In this document: piece by piece, positions 47,216 to 59,780 of the stretch
How positions within the stretch are numbered: position 1 is the stretch's first letter
How the letters are laid out: the number at the start of each line of letters is the position of its first letter
Assembly: GCF_025532145.1 (NCBI RefSeq)
Contig: NZ_ARXS01000010.1
Location: 62,001-126,000, forward strand
Length of the DNA stretch: 64,000 bases
Origin: Alloalcanivorax balearicus MACL04
Lineage (GTDB): Bacteria; Pseudomonadota; Gammaproteobacteria; Pseudomonadales; Alcanivoracaceae
Reading direction: 5' to 3'
Program-made: the position numbers and the translations under genes
The notes under the pieces: model-generated
The model's input: the letters and a program-made list of their open reading frames with translations, nothing else
The model's database searches: none
What the model was told of the DNA's origin: nothing

Positions 47216-48487
47216 ATGTTCGATCTGGTGACACCGGAGCTGGTGGGAATCTCAAGCAATCGATTGGGACGCGTCGACAACTGGATGCGGACGCTGGTGG
47301 CATCGCGGCGGCTGGCCGGTATCAGCGTACTGGTTTACCGGCGCGGGCATTGCGCCTGGTTTGGCGGCGCTGGCCACCTGAAGACGGATCAGCAGCAGAA
47401 GATCGCCGAAGATACCCTCTTTCGTATCTACTCGATGACCAAGCCGATCACCAGCGTCGCCGCCATGATGCTCTACGAGCAGGGCCTGTTTCAGCTCGAT
47501 GATCCGATAGCAAAATTCTTGCCTGAGTTCACCGACATGCAGGTCTGTGTGGGCGGGGACGAAGAGAATCCCAAGCTGGAACCGGCGCGCAGCCTGATCA
47601 CCATGCGGCAACTGCTGACGCACACTTCCGGGTTGGCCTACGATTTCACCAGCATTCCACCGGTGGATGCCCTGTATCGCAAGCACGGCATCAACTTCAG
47701 TCGCCATCACGGTTCATTGGCGGAAATGACCCGGCAGGCGGCACAGATGCCGCTGCTTTTCCATCCCGGTACAAAGTGGAACTACAGCATCTCCACGGAT
47801 GTGCTGGGACGGGTGGTGGAGGTGATTTCCGGGCAATCACTGGATCGCTATTTCGAGGAACATATCTTTGCTCCTCTGGGCATGAACGATACCGCCTTCT
47901 GGGTCGCCGAAGAAAAATTGCATCGACTGGCAGAGATGTACACCCTGGCCGGCGCCACGCCACCACGCATCAAGGGCGAGCCCACCGAAGTCATCCCGGA
48001 CCCGCGGGGCGCGCTGGAAGTCAGCGCGGCGTCCGGTGGTCGGCAGTTCACTCAGCCACCCAAAATTTTCTCCGGCGGCGGTGGCCTGACCTCCACCACC
48101 GGCGACTACCTGCGTTTCGCTCTGATGCTACGCAATGGCGGCAACTTCAACGGGGTGCGCCTGCTGGGCCGCAAGACCGTGGAATTGATGCACAGCAATC
48201 ACCTGCCCGGCTCGATGGCCGACATGGGCGAGCCCCGTTTCAACAATACTCACATGGGGGCCGGGTTGGGATTCGGTCTGGGTTTTGGCGTGGTACTCAA
48301 TCCGGCCTTGGCTCAAACCATGGGTTCGGTGGGCGAGTATTTCTGGACCGGCATGGCCAACACCCAGTTCTGGATCGACCCCAGTGAAGACCTGATCGTC
48401 ATCCAGATGGCCCAGATGATGCCCTCCACGCTGGTACCGATCCGGCAAACCCTGCGCTCACTGGTCTATCAGGCGCTGATTGACTGA
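47216..48487 (+). CDS. Class C beta-lactamase-fold serine hydrolase
   Basis: The start at 47216 (MFDLVTPELVGISSNRLGRV) follows GGAG; the frame opens further upstream without similarity. The 423 residues have the nucleophile SxxK in YSMTKPITS (about 80) and YSI in KWNYSISTDVLG (about 186), with WTG near the C-terminus in place of KTG. There is no signal peptide, so this is more like a cytoplasmic EstB-type esterase than a secreted lactamase. Divergent from panB. Confidence 0.88.
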   Translation: MFDLVTPELVGISSNRLGRVDNWMRTLVASRRLAGISVLVYRRGHCAWFGGAGHLKTDQQQKIAEDTLFRIYSMTKPITSVAAMMLYEQGLFQLDDPIAKFLPEFTDMQVCVGGDEENPKLEPARSLITMRQLLTHTSGLAYDFTSIPPVDALYRKHGINFSRHHGSLAEMTRQAAQMPLLFHPGTKWNYSISTDVLGRVVEVISGQSLDRYFEEHIFAPLGMNDTAFWVAEEKLHRLAEMYTLAGATPPRIKGEPTEVIPDPRGALEVSAASGGRQFTQPPKIFSGGGGLTSTTGDYLRFALMLRNGGNFNGVRLLGRKTVELMHSNHLPGSMADMGEPRFNNTHMGAGLGFGLGFGVVLNPALAQTMGSVGEYFWTGMANTQFWIDPSEDLIVIQMAQMMPSTLVPIRQTLRSLVYQALID

Positions 48488-48498
48488 ACCCCAAAAAG

Positions 48499-48568
48499 CA
48501 TCGCGGCCCGTGGGCCGCTCCTGCGAGAGGCAGAAACCTCCTGCGGGAGCGGCCCACGGGCCGCGATG
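48499..48568. terminator. Long hairpin between convergent genes
   Basis: CATCGCGGCCCGTGGGCCGC (48499-48518) pairs with GCGGCCCACGGGCCGCGATG (48549-48568), extended by CTCCTGC/GCGGGAG. The palindrome type is common between Pseudomonas genes. A short A-run precedes it, giving a U-tract on the minus strand for sucD. It marks the end of both the sucCD and serine hydrolase transcripts. Confidence 0.75.
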
Positions 48569-48613
48569 GCATTGACGCTGGCGGCCGGACTCAAGGTCCG
48601 GCACCACCTGGGC

Positions 48614-49489
48614 TTACCAGCCGGTGGCTTTCTTTACGCCTTCGCCGATTTCCGCCGGGTTGCGCACGGTAACGACACCGGCGGCTTCCAGGGCGGCGAA
48701 CTTCTCGTCCGCGGTGCCCTTGCCACCAGCGATGATCGCACCGGCGTGGCCCATGCGTTTACCCGGAGGCGCGGTGACACCGGCGATGTAGCTGACCACC
48801 GGCTTGGTCACGTGCTCCTTGATGTAGGCAGCGGCTTCATCTTCCGCGGTACCGCCGATCTCACCCACCATGACGATGGCTTCGGTCTGCGGATCGTTCT
48901 GGAACAACTCCAGCGCGTCGATGAAAGTGGTGCCCGGAATCGGGTCGCCGCCGATACCGATACAGGTGGACTGACCGTAACCCAGCTTGGTGGTCTGGTT
49001 GACCGCTTCGTAGGTCAGGGTACCGGAACGGGAGACGATGCCCACTTTACCCGGCTTGTGAATGTGACCGGGCATGATACCGATCTTGCACTCGCCCGGA
49101 GTGATCACGCCGGGGCAGTTCGGGCCGATCAGGCGCACACCGCCCTTGCGGGTGATGTATTCCTTCACGTACAGCATATCGAGAGCCGGAATGCCCTCGG
49201 TGATGCAGACGATCAGCTCGATGCCCGCGTCGGCCGCTTCCAGAATGGAGTCCTTGCAGAACGGTGCCGGTACGTAGATCACGGAGGCGGTGGCGCCGGT
49301 TTCCTTGACCGCGTCGGCCACGGTGTTGAAGACCGGCAGGCCCAGATGGGTCTGACCGCCCTTGCCCGGGGTCACGCCGCCGACCATCTGAGTGCCGTAC
49401 TCGATCGCCTGCTCGGAGTGGAAGGTGCCCTGACTGCCGGTGAAACCCTGGCAGATCACTTTGGTGTTCTTGTCGATCAATACGCTCAT
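48614..49489 (-). CDS. sucD: Succinyl-CoA synthetase alpha subunit
   Basis: Converts succinyl-CoA to succinate with nucleotide phosphorylation. The 291 residues include [20 protein letters not shown] (CoA site) and the phospho-histidine loop [17 protein letters not shown] (His about 247). The start overlaps the sucC stop by 4 bases. Last gene of the TCA cluster. Confidence 0.98.
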   Translation of the reverse strand: MSVLIDKNTKVICQGFTGSQGTFHSEQAIEYGTQMVGGVTPGKGGQTHLGLPVFNTVADAVKETGATASVIYVPAPFCKDSILEAADAGIELIVCITEGIPALDMLYVKEYITRKGGVRLIGPNCPGVITPGECKIGIMPGHIHKPGKVGIVSRSGTLTYEAVNQTTKLGYGQSTCIGIGGDPIPGTTFIDALELFQNDPQTEAIVMVGEIGGTAEDEAAAYIKEHVTKPVVSYIAGVTAPPGKRMGHAGAIIAGGKGTADEKFAALEAAGVVTVRNPAEIGEGVKKATGW

Positions 49490-50655
49490 TTGGCACCTCC
49501 CGCCGCTTTCACCACCTGCTCGGCGGCGTCATCAAAACTCTTGGCGGCGATGATGTTCATGCCGCTGTCGGCCAGCTTCTGCGCACCCAGCTCGGCGTTG
49601 TTGCCTTCCAGACGCACCACCACCGGCACCTCGACGCCCACTTCTTCCACGGCACCGATGATGCCTTCGGCGATCAGGTCACAACGGACGATACCGCCGA
49701 AGATGTTCACCAGAACCGCTTGTACCTGGTCGTCGGAGAGGATGATCTTGAACGCTTCGGTGACGCGCTCTTTGGTGGCACCGCCGCCCACATCCAGGAA
49801 GTTGGCGGGCTGGCCGCCTTTGAGTTTGACCAGATCCATGGTGCCCATGGCCAGACCGGCGCCGTTCACCATGCAGCCGATGTTGCCTTCCAGGGCCACG
49901 TAGTTGAGTTCCCATTCGGCGGCGCGACGCTCACGCTCGTCTTCCTGGGAGGGATCTTCCAGCGCCTTGATGTCCGGGTGGCGGAACAGCGCGCTGCCAT
50001 CCACATTGATCTTGGCGTCCAGGCAGTGCAGATCGCCCTGCTCGGTGACCACCAGCGGGTTGACCTCGATCAGAGCCAGGTCCTTGTCGTCGAACAGTTT
50101 GGCCAGACCGGTGAAGATCTTGGCGAACTGATTGACCTGCTTGCCTTCCAGACCCAGTTGGAACGCGATCTGACGGGCCTGGTACGGCTGCGCGCCGACC
50201 AGCGGATCCACTTCCGCCTTGAGGATTTTCTCGGGGGTTTCCTCGGCCACTTTCTCGATTTCCACGCCGCCCTCGGTGGACGCCATGAACACCACCCGGC
50301 GGGTGGCGCGATCCAGTACCGCGCTCAGGTACAGTTCCCGGGCGATGTCGGTGCAGGTTTCCACCAGAATTTTGGAAACCGGCTGACCGTGCTCGTCGGT
50401 CTGGAACGTGACCAGACGCTGGCCCAGCCATTTTTTGGCGAACTCAGCCGCTTCTTCCGCGCTGTCCACCAATTTCACACCACCGGCCTTACCACGGCCG
50501 CCCGCGTGTACCTGGGCCTTGACGACCCATTTGTCACCACCAATTTCCTTCGTCTTGGCGGCGACCTCTTCGGGGGTGTCGCAGGCGAAGCCTTTGGAAA
50601 CCGGCAGGCCGTAATCAGCAAACAGCTGTTTCGACTGATACTCGTGGAGGTTCAT
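49486..50655 (-). CDS. sucC: Succinyl-CoA synthetase beta subunit
   Basis: ATP-grasp subunit. The 389 residues start [20 protein letters not shown], with [17 protein letters not shown] (nucleotide site) and [18 protein letters not shown] and [17 protein letters not shown] near the C-terminus. The gap to lpd (50656-50816) is 161 bases of GC-rich hairpin-prone sequence without a gene. Confidence 0.98.
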   Translation of the reverse strand: MNLHEYQSKQLFADYGLPVSKGFACDTPEEVAAKTKEIGGDKWVVKAQVHAGGRGKAGGVKLVDSAEEAAEFAKKWLGQRLVTFQTDEHGQPVSKILVETCTDIARELYLSAVLDRATRRVVFMASTEGGVEIEKVAEETPEKILKAEVDPLVGAQPYQARQIAFQLGLEGKQVNQFAKIFTGLAKLFDDKDLALIEVNPLVVTEQGDLHCLDAKINVDGSALFRHPDIKALEDPSQEDERERRAAEWELNYVALEGNIGCMVNGAGLAMGTMDLVKLKGGQPANFLDVGGGATKERVTEAFKIILSDDQVQAVLVNIFGGIVRCDLIAEGIIGAVEEVGVEVPVVVRLEGNNAELGAQKLADSGMNIIAAKSFDDAAEQVVKAAGGAK

Positions 50656-50816
50656 GCCATTAATTCCGTCGTTGATGAAAGATCAAAAGGCGGGACGGCG
50701 TGGCACGCCAACAACCGACGAAGTTCCGCGTTTGCGTCGACGGCTCCCGTGGGAGCGCGGCGGTGCAAACACACTACGTCCGGTATCGGCCAGCGCGGCA
50801 CGCCGGGGCCCGACTC

Positions 50817-52265
<1,449 letters not shown>

Positions 52266-52321
52266 CTATATGCGTCGGGGCCACCGGCGCGGGGCGCGGG
52301 GCCCCGGGCCGGCGCCGGGAA

Positions 52322-53539
52322 TCAGATGTCCAGCAGCAGCCGTGCCGGATCCTCGATGAAGTTCTTCACGGCGACCAGGAATTGCACCGCTTCCTTGCCG
52401 TCGATGATCCGGTGGTCATAGGACAACGCCAGATACATCATCGGCAGAATCTTCACTTCGCCATCCACCGCCATCGGTCTTTCCTGGATCTTGTGCATAC
52501 CCAGGATGGCGGTTTGCGGCGGGTTGAGGATCGGCGTGGACAGCAGTGAGCCGAAGATACCGCCGTTGGAGATGGTGAAGGTACCGCCGGTCATTTCCTC
52601 GATGGACAGTTTGCCGTCCCGGGCCTTGGTACCGAACTCGATGATCTGGGATTCGATTTCGGCCAGGCCTTTCTGGTCGGCGTCCCGCATTACCGGCACC
52701 ACCAGACCACGCTCGGTGGACACCGCCATGCCCACGTCGTAGTAACCGTGGTAGACGATGTCATCACCGTCGATGGACGCATTCACTGCCGGGAAGCGTT
52801 TCAGCGCTTCCACGCAGGCGCGGGTAAAGAAGCTCATGAAGCCCAGGCGCACGCCGTGGGACTTCTCGAACTCGCTTTGATAATGCTTGCGCATGTCCAT
52901 GATCGGTTTCATGTTGACCTCGTTGAAGGTGGTCAACATGGCCGCGTCCTGCTGCGCCGCCACCAAACGTTCGGCGATGCGCTTGCGCAGGCGGGTCATC
53001 GGTACGCGGCGCTCCTCGCGCTCGCCGGCGGCCGCGGCCGGAGCGGCGGCCGGAGCCGGAGCGCTGGTGGAGGACGGGCTCTGCTGCTTGCTGGCCAGCG
53101 CCTTTTCCACGTCTTCCTTGGTAATGCGGCCCTTGGCCCCGGTGCCTTTGATGTCCGCGGCACTGAGACCATGCTCGCTCATCAGCTTGCGCGCGGCCGG
53201 CCCGGCCTGAGCGTCGCCATCATCGTCACCGCTTTGTGCTTCGGCGGCCGGCGCCTCGGCTTGCGGTTTTTCTTCAGCGGCAGCGGAGGCGGACGCACTG
53301 GCGCCTGCTTCCAACTGTCCGAGCACTTCCTGACTTTCCACGGTGGCGTCTTCGCCCTTGATGATCTTGGTCAGCACACCGTCCATCGGAGCCACTACTT
53401 CGAGGACCACCTTGTCGGTCTCGATGTCCACCAGCAGCTCGTCGCGTTTAACCGCCTCGCCTTCTTTCTTGTGCCAGGTGGCTACCGTGCCATCGGCCAC
53501 GGATTCCGGAAATTGCGGGGCTTTGATATCTGTCGCCAT
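52322..53539 (-). CDS. sucB: Dihydrolipoamide succinyltransferase (E2 of 2-oxoglutarate dehydrogenase)
   Basis: The 405 residues comprise a lipoyl domain with the modified Lys in ETDKVVLEV (about 43), an Ala/Glu/Pro-rich linker, a peripheral-subunit-binding domain ([19 protein letters not shown], about 115-150), and a catalytic domain ending with the active site [16 protein letters not shown] (His and Asp). Starts 31 bases after the sucA stop. A GC-rich palindromic gap of 65 bases separates it from lpd. Confidence 0.98.
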   Translation of the reverse strand: MATDIKAPQFPESVADGTVATWHKKEGEAVKRDELLVDIETDKVVLEVVAPMDGVLTKIIKGEDATVESQEVLGQLEAGASASASAAAEEKPQAEAPAAEAQSGDDDGDAQAGPAARKLMSEHGLSAADIKGTGAKGRITKEDVEKALASKQQSPSSTSAPAPAAAPAAAAGEREERRVPMTRLRKRIAERLVAAQQDAAMLTTFNEVNMKPIMDMRKHYQSEFEKSHGVRLGFMSFFTRACVEALKRFPAVNASIDGDDIVYHGYYDVGMAVSTERGLVVPVMRDADQKGLAEIESQIIEFGTKARDGKLSIEEMTGGTFTISNGGIFGSLLSTPILNPPQTAILGMHKIQERPMAVDGEVKILPMMYLALSYDHRIIDGKEAVQFLVAVKNFIEDPARLLLDI

Positions 53540-53570
53540 GCCTGTTCCTTAAACCAGTTCGTTAGGCTGT

Positions 53571-56408
53571 CTACTTGATGTTGAAGGCGTCTTCGACCAG
53601 ACGCTGCTGCTGTTCCACGTGCAGGGACATCGAACCCGCCGCCGGAGCCGCCGCCATGTCACGGCCCGCGTATTGCACGTACAGTTTCGGATTGACCGCG
53701 CGGGCCACCCGGAACATGTGGTGTTGGGAGCAGTACCAGGCACCCTGGTTCATCGGCTCCTCCTGACACCAGACCACATGCTCGAGATTTGGATAACTTT
53801 CCAGAATCTCGCGCAGCCGCTGCTCCGGGAACGGATAGAGCTGCTCGATGCGGACCAGAGCGGTGTCCTTGATGTCGTCGGACTCACGTTTTTCCAGCAG
53901 GTCGTAATAGACCTTGCCGGAACACATGACCACGCGCTTCACCGCTTTGCTATCAAGCTCCGCGGTATCCTCCAGCACGGTGTGGAAACGACCCTCGGAG
54001 AGATCCTCCAGGGACGAGATCGCCCGTTTATGCCGCAGCAAACTCTTCGGACTCATCACCACCAGCGGTTTGCGCAGCGGCCGTACCGCCTGGCGACGCA
54101 GCAGGTGGAAGATTTGTGCCGGGGTCGACGGTACGCAAACCTGCATGTTGTGCTCGGCGCTGAGCTGCAGGAAGCGTTCCAGGCGGGCGGAGGAGTGTTC
54201 CGGTCCCTGCCCTTCGTAGCCGTGCGGCAACAGCAGCGTCAAACTGCACAGCCGCCCCCACTTGGCCTCGCCGGAAGAGATGAACTGATCGATCACCACC
54301 TGGGCGCCGTTGGCGAAATCGCCAAACTGCGCTTCCCACAATACCAGTGACTTCGGCGTGGTGGTGGCGTAGCCGTATTCGAAGCCCAGCACCGCTTCCT
54401 CGGACAGCAGGGAGTCGTAGATATCGAACTCGGGCTGATCTTCATAGAGGTGCTGCAGAGGAACGTACTGTTCGCCGTTCTTCTGGTTGTGCAGCACCGC
54501 GTGGCGGTGGGAGAACGTGCCGCGGCCACAGTCCTGACCGGTAAGACGCACCGCGAAGCCCTGATCCAGCAGCGTGGCGTAGGCCAGGGTTTCCCCGTAG
54601 CCCCAGTTCAACGGCTGGGCACCGGCGGTCATTTTGCGGCGGTCTTCCACGATCTTCTTGACCTGACGCTGCAGTACCAGACCTTCCGGCAGGGTTTCCA
54701 GACGGCTGGCCAGGTCCTGCAATTTTTTCAGCGGGTAGCCGGTATCCCAATCGTCTTCCACTTCATGGCCGATATAGGGAGACCAGTCCACGAACAGCGC
54801 CTTGTTGGGCTCACGCACCAGGGCCTTGACCACATGGTTGCCTTCGTCCAGCGCGTCGCGGTAATCGTCCACCATCTTCTGCGCATCCTGCTCGCTGATC
54901 ACCTGCTGGTTGATCAGGGCCTCCGCGTAGAGGGTGCGGGTGGTCGGGTGCGACTTGATCTTCTTGTACATCAACGGCTGGGTGGAGGACGGCTCGTCCG
55001 CCTCGTTGTGACCCAGACGACGGTAGCAGATCAGGTCGATCACCACGTCCTTCTTGAACTGCATGCGGTAATCCACCGCCAGCTGGGTAACGAAGTACAC
55101 CGCTTCCGGATCGTCCGCGTTGACGTGGAAGATCGGTGCCTGGACCATCTTCGCCACATCGGTGCAGTACTCGGTGGAGCGGGCGTCGTCCTGACGGCTG
55201 GTGGTGAAACCCACCTGGTTATTGATGATCACGTGCAAGGTGCCGCCGGTTTTGAAACCGCGGGTCTGGGACATCTGGAAGGTTTCCATGACCACGCCCT
55301 GACCAGCGAAGGCGGCGTCACCGTGAACCAGGATCGGCACCACCTGGTCACCGCCGTGATCCTGGCGGCGGTCCTGGCGGGCACGCACCGACCCTTCCAC
55401 CACCGGAGAGACGATTTCCAGGTGGGAGGGGTTGAAGGCCATGGCCAGGTGCACTTCACCGCCGGAGGTCTGCACGTTGGAGGAGAAGCCCTGGTGATAC
55501 TTCACGTCACCGGAGCCCTGCTCATTGAAGCTCTTGCCTTCGAATTCGCCGAACAGATCCCGCGGGCTCTTGCCCAGGGTGTTCACCAGCACATTCAGCC
55601 GGCCCCGGTGGGCCATGCCGAGCACCATTTCCTTGGCGCCGTAGCTGCCGACCCGCTGGATCATCTCGTCCACCAGAGGAATCAGGGATTCACCGCCTTC
55701 CAGGCCGAAGCGCTTGGTACCCGGGTAGCGACTGCCCAGGTATTTCTCCAGCCCTTCGGCGGCGGTCAGCCGTTCCAGGATGTGCTGCTTGATCTCGGCA
55801 TTGTAGTGCGGATGGCTGCGCACGCTCTCCAGCCGCTGCTGAATCCAGCGCTTCTCCGAAGTGTTGACGATGTGCATGTATTCGGCACCAACCGAGGAGC
55901 AATAGGCTTCCTTCAGGCAGTCAACGATTTCACGGAGTTTGGCTTCCGGCTTACCGATGAACAGGTTGCCGGTCTGGAATACGGTTTCCAGGTCGGCCTG
56001 GCTCAGGCCATGGTGGGCCAGTTCCAGATCCGCCACCTGTTCCCGTTCCATCAAGCCCAGCGGATCCAGCCTGGCGACCTGATGCCCGCGGTTACGGTAA
56101 GCGGCGATCAGGTGCAGAACCCGCACCTGGCGGCGTTCGTGCTCGCTGCTGACCGCGCCGGCGCCCATCTTCTGGACCCGGGAGCGGTTCTTGGCTTCCA
56201 GCAAAAAGTACTCACGCACCGGTCCGTGGGGAACATCGGACTCAACGGCGCCGTTAACACTGGGGAGTTTTTCGAAGTAAGCGCGCCAGTCTTCCGGCAC
56301 GGAGTTGGGATCTGTCAGATAGGATTCGTACAGTTCATCGACATAGGCCATGTTGGCTCCCCCGAGATGGGAGGATTGCCATTGGCGCTGCATGGAACTG
56401 TCTTGCAT
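53571..56408 (-). CDS. sucA: 2-oxoglutarate dehydrogenase E1 component
   Basis: Thiamine-dependent decarboxylase of the TCA cycle. The start at 56408 (MQDSSMQRQWQSSHLGGANM) matches the family N-terminus and gives 945 residues. The thiamine region includes VLGMAHRGRLNVLVNTLGK and HGDAAFAGQGVV; RRLGHNEADEPSSTQP and the C-terminal ENE-like VWCQEEPMNQGAW are present. The frame is open 31 codons upstream without similarity. It follows sdhB after a terminator and 449 bases, so it probably has its own promoter. Confidence 0.97.
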   Translation of the reverse strand: MQDSSMQRQWQSSHLGGANMAYVDELYESYLTDPNSVPEDWRAYFEKLPSVNGAVESDVPHGPVREYFLLEAKNRSRVQKMGAGAVSSEHERRQVRVLHLIAAYRNRGHQVARLDPLGLMEREQVADLELAHHGLSQADLETVFQTGNLFIGKPEAKLREIVDCLKEAYCSSVGAEYMHIVNTSEKRWIQQRLESVRSHPHYNAEIKQHILERLTAAEGLEKYLGSRYPGTKRFGLEGGESLIPLVDEMIQRVGSYGAKEMVLGMAHRGRLNVLVNTLGKSPRDLFGEFEGKSFNEQGSGDVKYHQGFSSNVQTSGGEVHLAMAFNPSHLEIVSPVVEGSVRARQDRRQDHGGDQVVPILVHGDAAFAGQGVVMETFQMSQTRGFKTGGTLHVIINNQVGFTTSRQDDARSTEYCTDVAKMVQAPIFHVNADDPEAVYFVTQLAVDYRMQFKKDVVIDLICYRRLGHNEADEPSSTQPLMYKKIKSHPTTRTLYAEALINQQVISEQDAQKMVDDYRDALDEGNHVVKALVREPNKALFVDWSPYIGHEVEDDWDTGYPLKKLQDLASRLETLPEGLVLQRQVKKIVEDRRKMTAGAQPLNWGYGETLAYATLLDQGFAVRLTGQDCGRGTFSHRHAVLHNQKNGEQYVPLQHLYEDQPEFDIYDSLLSEEAVLGFEYGYATTTPKSLVLWEAQFGDFANGAQVVIDQFISSGEAKWGRLCSLTLLLPHGYEGQGPEHSSARLERFLQLSAEHNMQVCVPSTPAQIFHLLRRQAVRPLRKPLVVMSPKSLLRHKRAISSLEDLSEGRFHTVLEDTAELDSKAVKRVVMCSGKVYYDLLEKRESDDIKDTALVRIEQLYPFPEQRLREILESYPNLEHVVWCQEEPMNQGAWYCSQHHMFRVARAVNPKLYVQYAGRDMAAAPAAGSMSLHVEQQQRLVEDAFNIK

Positions 56409-56857
56409 CGTCGCTCGTTCCTTAGCCGGGAGCCTGTCACGCCTGTGGCATGAGATGGTGCTGTGACCACAGGGAGGATGACCCTGTTCCCGAGCTTTCA
56501 ATGTGTCCGGAGCGGCTGCCTTTTAAGCGCCACTCCACCCTGCTGCGTACACCGATTCCGGGGTTTCCGGAACCGGCCGATAGTGTAGTACGTTTGTGAG
56601 GCTTTTGTTAGAGCCGGTTTGGGGCCGACCGGCGGCCCGTACCCTGCCATCCGGCCTGTTCAGCCCCCCGACACTGTCCGACTTATCGACCTTTTCGGAA
56701 AGAACTTCAATGCCACCAAGGTCGAGTCTGTTTATCGGGGCTGTCGCGGCGATTTCAAGCTTATCCGAAGCACACCGGATTGGCCCCACAGGGTCGCATT
56801 CAGATACAAAAAATCGTCTGGAACGATTTTTGACGTCGCCTGGGCGACACCCACAAA
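56409..56857. other. sucA leader/promoter region
   Basis: About 450 bases between the sdhB terminator and sucA. A possible minus-strand -10 (TACACT, in the stretch 56582-56589) lies about 170 bases upstream of the start, with no clear -35. There is an AT-rich segment near 56800-56830 (ATACAAAAAATCG). No small gene or recognised riboswitch seen. Confidence 0.4.
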
Positions 56858-56882
56858 AAAGGCGGCCAGAGGCCGCCTTTTC
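56858..56882 (-). terminator. Intrinsic terminator after sdhB
   Basis: Read on the minus strand, AAAAGGCGGCC-TCT-GGCCGCCTTTTTT is a strong hairpin with a six-T tail, starting 10 bases after the sdhB stop. It separates the sdh operon from sucA and implies that at least part of the suc transcripts start independently. Confidence 0.85.
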
Positions 56883-56891
56883 TGGTCCGGG

Positions 56892-57608
56892 TCAGATGCC
56901 CCGTTCCAACAACATGGAACGGATGTGGCCGATGGCCCGGGTCGGGTTGAGCCCTTTCGGGCACACGCTGACGCAGTTCATGATGCCATGGCACCGGAAC
57001 AGGCTGAACGGGTCATCCAGCCGCGCCAGGCGCTCTTCGGTGGCGGTATCACGGCTGTCCGCCAGGAAGCGATAGCCCTGCAACAGCGCCGCCGGACCCA
57101 GGAACTTGTCCGGGTTCCACCAGAAGCTGGGGCAGCTGGTGGAGCAGCAGGCACACAGGATGCACTCGTACAGACCGTCGAGCTTGGCGCGCTCCTCGGG
57201 GGACTGCAGGCGCTCGATGGCCGGTGCCGGCGTGCTGTTCTGCAGGTACGGCTGCACCTTCTCGTACTGGTTGTAGAACATGGTCATGTCCACCACCAGA
57301 TCGCGCACCACCGGCAGTCCCGGCAGCGGCCGCAGCACCAGCGCTTTTTTACCTTCTTTAACGCCAGGCGCCACGGAAGACAGCGAAGTGATACAGGCCA
57401 GCCCGTTCTTGCCGTTGATATTCATACCGTCGGAGCCGCACACGCCTTCGCGACAGGAGCGACGGAACCCGAGGGACGGGTCCATCTCCTTCACCAGGTT
57501 GAGCACGTCGAGCACCATCAGGTCCTTGCCCTGGGTGTCCACGTCGTACTCTTTCATGGTCGGTTCGCGGTCGGTATCCGGGTTGTAGCGATAGATACTG
57601 ACTTTCAT
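56892..57608 (-). CDS. sdhB: Succinate dehydrogenase iron-sulfur subunit
   Basis: The 238 residues carry the 2Fe-2S cysteines in RRSCREGVCGSDGMN and the following LACIT, the 4Fe-4S motif CILCACCSTSC and the 3Fe-4S cysteines around RCHGIMNCVSVCPKG. Transfers electrons from SdhA to the membrane subunits. It starts 12 bases after sdhA. Confidence 0.98.
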   Translation of the reverse strand: MKVSIYRYNPDTDREPTMKEYDVDTQGKDLMVLDVLNLVKEMDPSLGFRRSCREGVCGSDGMNINGKNGLACITSLSSVAPGVKEGKKALVLRPLPGLPVVRDLVVDMTMFYNQYEKVQPYLQNSTPAPAIERLQSPEERAKLDGLYECILCACCSTSCPSFWWNPDKFLGPAALLQGYRFLADSRDTATEERLARLDDPFSLFRCHGIMNCVSVCPKGLNPTRAIGHIRSMLLERGI

Positions 57609-57620
57609 TGCAGCTCTCCG

Positions 57621-59396
57621 TTAGTAGGTCCGCGCCTTGGGCTGGAAGGTATCCACGGTCTTCGGTTCGAAGTTCACCGCACGCTTACCCAGTTGCTTGG
57701 TGAGCGGATCGTAGATGGAATGACACAGCCAGTTCTCATCGTCGCGGTCCGGGAAGTCATAGCGGGCGTGGGCCCCACGGCTTTCCTTACGGCCTTCAGC
57801 AGCGATGGCGGTGGCTTCGGCCACTTCCAGCAGGTTGTCCAGCTCCAGCGCTTCGACCCGGGCAGTATTGAAGGACTGGCTCTTGTCCTCCAGATGAGCC
57901 TTGGCGACACGCTCACGCAGATCGGCCAGTTTGGAGACGCCTTCATGCATGAGATCGCCCTTGCGGAATACACCGAAGTGATTCTGCATGGTGCTTTGCA
58001 GCTCTTTGCGCAAGCTGGCCACGGACTCGCCACCCTGGGAGTCGTCCCAGCGACGCACCCGGCTGAGAGCCTGGTCGATATCGTCGTTGCTCGGCTCGTA
58101 CTGGGTCATACCCTGGCGCAGGGCGTCTTCAATGAAGAGGCCGGCGGCACGGCCGAACACCACCAGGTCGAGCAGGGAGTTGCCGCCGAGACGGTTGGCA
58201 CCGTGCACGGACACACAGGCCACCTCGCCCACCGCGAACAGGCCGTTGACGAACTGCTCCTGACCCTCGTGGCCAGCGCTCAGTTTGATCGCCTGACCAT
58301 GCACATTGGTGGGGATACCGCCCATCATGTAGTGACAGGTGGGCACCACCGGAATCGGCTCCTTCACCGGATCGGTGTGGGCGAAGGTGATGGCCAGCTC
58401 ACAGATACCCGGCAGGCGGCTGTGCAGCACTTCCTCGCCCAGATGATCGAGCTTGAGGAAAACGTGGTCACCATCCGGACCGGCGCCACGGCCGTCCAGG
58501 ATTTCCATCATCATGGAACGGGCGACAACGTCCCGGGACGCCAGGTCCTTGGCGTTGGGCGCATAGCGCTCCATGAAGCGCTCGCCGTCCTTGTTGATGA
58601 GGTAACCGCCCTCACCCCGGCAACCCTCGGTCACCAGCACCCCGGCGCCGGCGATGCCGGTGGGGTGGAACTGCCACATCTCGATGTCCTGCACCGGCAG
58701 ACCGGCACGCAGGGCCATGCCGACACCGTCACCGGTGTTGATCAGGGCGTTGGTGGTGGAGGCGTAGATACGGCCGGAACCGCCGGTGGCGAATACCGTT
58801 GCCTTGGCTTTGAAGAATACCGTTTCGCCGGTTTCGATGCAGATGGCGATAACGCCACAAACATTGCCCTGACCATCCTTCACCAGCTCGGCGGCGTACC
58901 ATTCACTGTACACCTGGGTGCCGTTTTTCAGGTTCTGCTGATACAGGGTGTGCAGCAGCGCGTGACCGGTACGGTCGGCGGCGGCACAGGTCCGGGCGGC
59001 CTGACCGCCCTCGCCGAAGTTCTTCGACTGACCACCGAACGGGCGCTGGTAAATCCGGCCTTCCTCGGTACGGGAGAACGGCAGCCCCATGTGGTCGAGT
59101 TCGAACACCGCTTCCGGGCCAACTGAGCACATGTATTCGATGGCGTCCTGGTCACCGATGTAATCGGAGCCCTTGACCGTGTCGTACATATGCCAGCGCC
59201 AGTCGTCATTGGGATCGGCGGAGGCAATGGCACAAGTGATGCCGCCCTGGGCGGACACCGTATGGGAACGGGTGGGAAAGACTTTGGAAATCAGCGCGGT
59301 CTTGAAACCGGACTGCGCCATTTGCAGGGACGCGCGCATGCCGGCGCCGCCGCCACCCACCACGATGGCATCAAAGGTAATGGTGCGAATGGACAT
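57621..59396 (-). CDS. sdhA: Succinate dehydrogenase flavoprotein subunit
   Basis: The 591 residues show the FAD loop [16 protein letters not shown], the covalently flavinylated His in [12 protein letters not shown] (about 44), the active-site HPTGIAGAG and REEGGYL-like [12 protein letters not shown] segments, and [18 protein letters not shown]. Oxidises succinate to fumarate. Only 3 bases separate it from sdhD. Confidence 0.98.
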   Translation of the reverse strand: MSIRTITFDAIVVGGGGAGMRASLQMAQSGFKTALISKVFPTRSHTVSAQGGITCAIASADPNDDWRWHMYDTVKGSDYIGDQDAIEYMCSVGPEAVFELDHMGLPFSRTEEGRIYQRPFGGQSKNFGEGGQAARTCAAADRTGHALLHTLYQQNLKNGTQVYSEWYAAELVKDGQGNVCGVIAICIETGETVFFKAKATVFATGGSGRIYASTTNALINTGDGVGMALRAGLPVQDIEMWQFHPTGIAGAGVLVTEGCRGEGGYLINKDGERFMERYAPNAKDLASRDVVARSMMMEILDGRGAGPDGDHVFLKLDHLGEEVLHSRLPGICELAITFAHTDPVKEPIPVVPTCHYMMGGIPTNVHGQAIKLSAGHEGQEQFVNGLFAVGEVACVSVHGANRLGGNSLLDLVVFGRAAGLFIEDALRQGMTQYEPSNDDIDQALSRVRRWDDSQGGESVASLRKELQSTMQNHFGVFRKGDLMHEGVSKLADLRERVAKAHLEDKSQSFNTARVEALELDNLLEVAEATAIAAEGRKESRGAHARYDFPDRDDENWLCHSIYDPLTKQLGKRAVNFEPKTVDTFQPKARTY

Positions 59397-59399
59397 GGA

Positions 59400-59780
59400 T
59401 CAAGCGCCTCCCCAAATCGTTACCAGGCCCCAAAGGACGTAGACCAGCAGCAGCAGAGCGATCACCATCTGCACCACCAGACGTACACAGGTGGCGGATT
59501 TGCCCAGGGTCATGCCGGTGAGATAGTCGGTGGTCACACCCCACAGACCGACCCAGGTGTGGGCGGCCACGGAAAGTACCAGCAAGGTGGTGGCGATTTG
59601 CATTGGCACGGAGCCGATGAAGGTCTTCCAGGTGCCGTAGTCGAGATTTGGCTGGGCGATCAGATAGCCCAACATGCCGATGAAGTACACGCCGATAACA
59701 ACGGCGCTGACGCGCTGAATCAGCCAGTCGTACAGGCCGTTACGGCCCAGACTGGTGACGCTGGTTACCCGGGTTACCAT
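59400..59780 (-). CDS. sdhD: Succinate dehydrogenase membrane anchor SdhD
   Basis: The 126 residues form three transmembrane helices. The heme-ligand His and quinone-site Asp-Tyr occur in HTWVGLWGVTTDYL with the same spacing as in E. coli SdhD. The ATG at 59780 (MVTRVTSVTSLGRNGLYDWL) has AGGAG at 7 bases; a TTG two codons upstream is possible but unlikely. Overlaps the sdhC end by 7 bases. Confidence 0.95.
   Translation of the reverse strand: MVTRVTSVTSLGRNGLYDWLIQRVSAVVIGVYFIGMLGYLIAQPNLDYGTWKTFIGSVPMQIATTLLVLSVAAHTWVGLWGVTTDYLTGMTLGKSATCVRLVVQMVIALLLLVYVLWGLVTIWGGA

Noticed and set aside
48499-48568. Hairpin as a tRNA or small RNA gene
   Set aside because: A simple long palindrome between convergent genes, without cloverleaf features.
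54450-56453. 667-residue open frame on the plus strand
   Set aside because: Antisense to sucA; His/Gln/Val-rich shadow with no recognisable domain.
56619-59126. 835-residue open frame on the plus strand
   Set aside because: Antisense to sdhB and sdhA; composition typical of a shadow frame.
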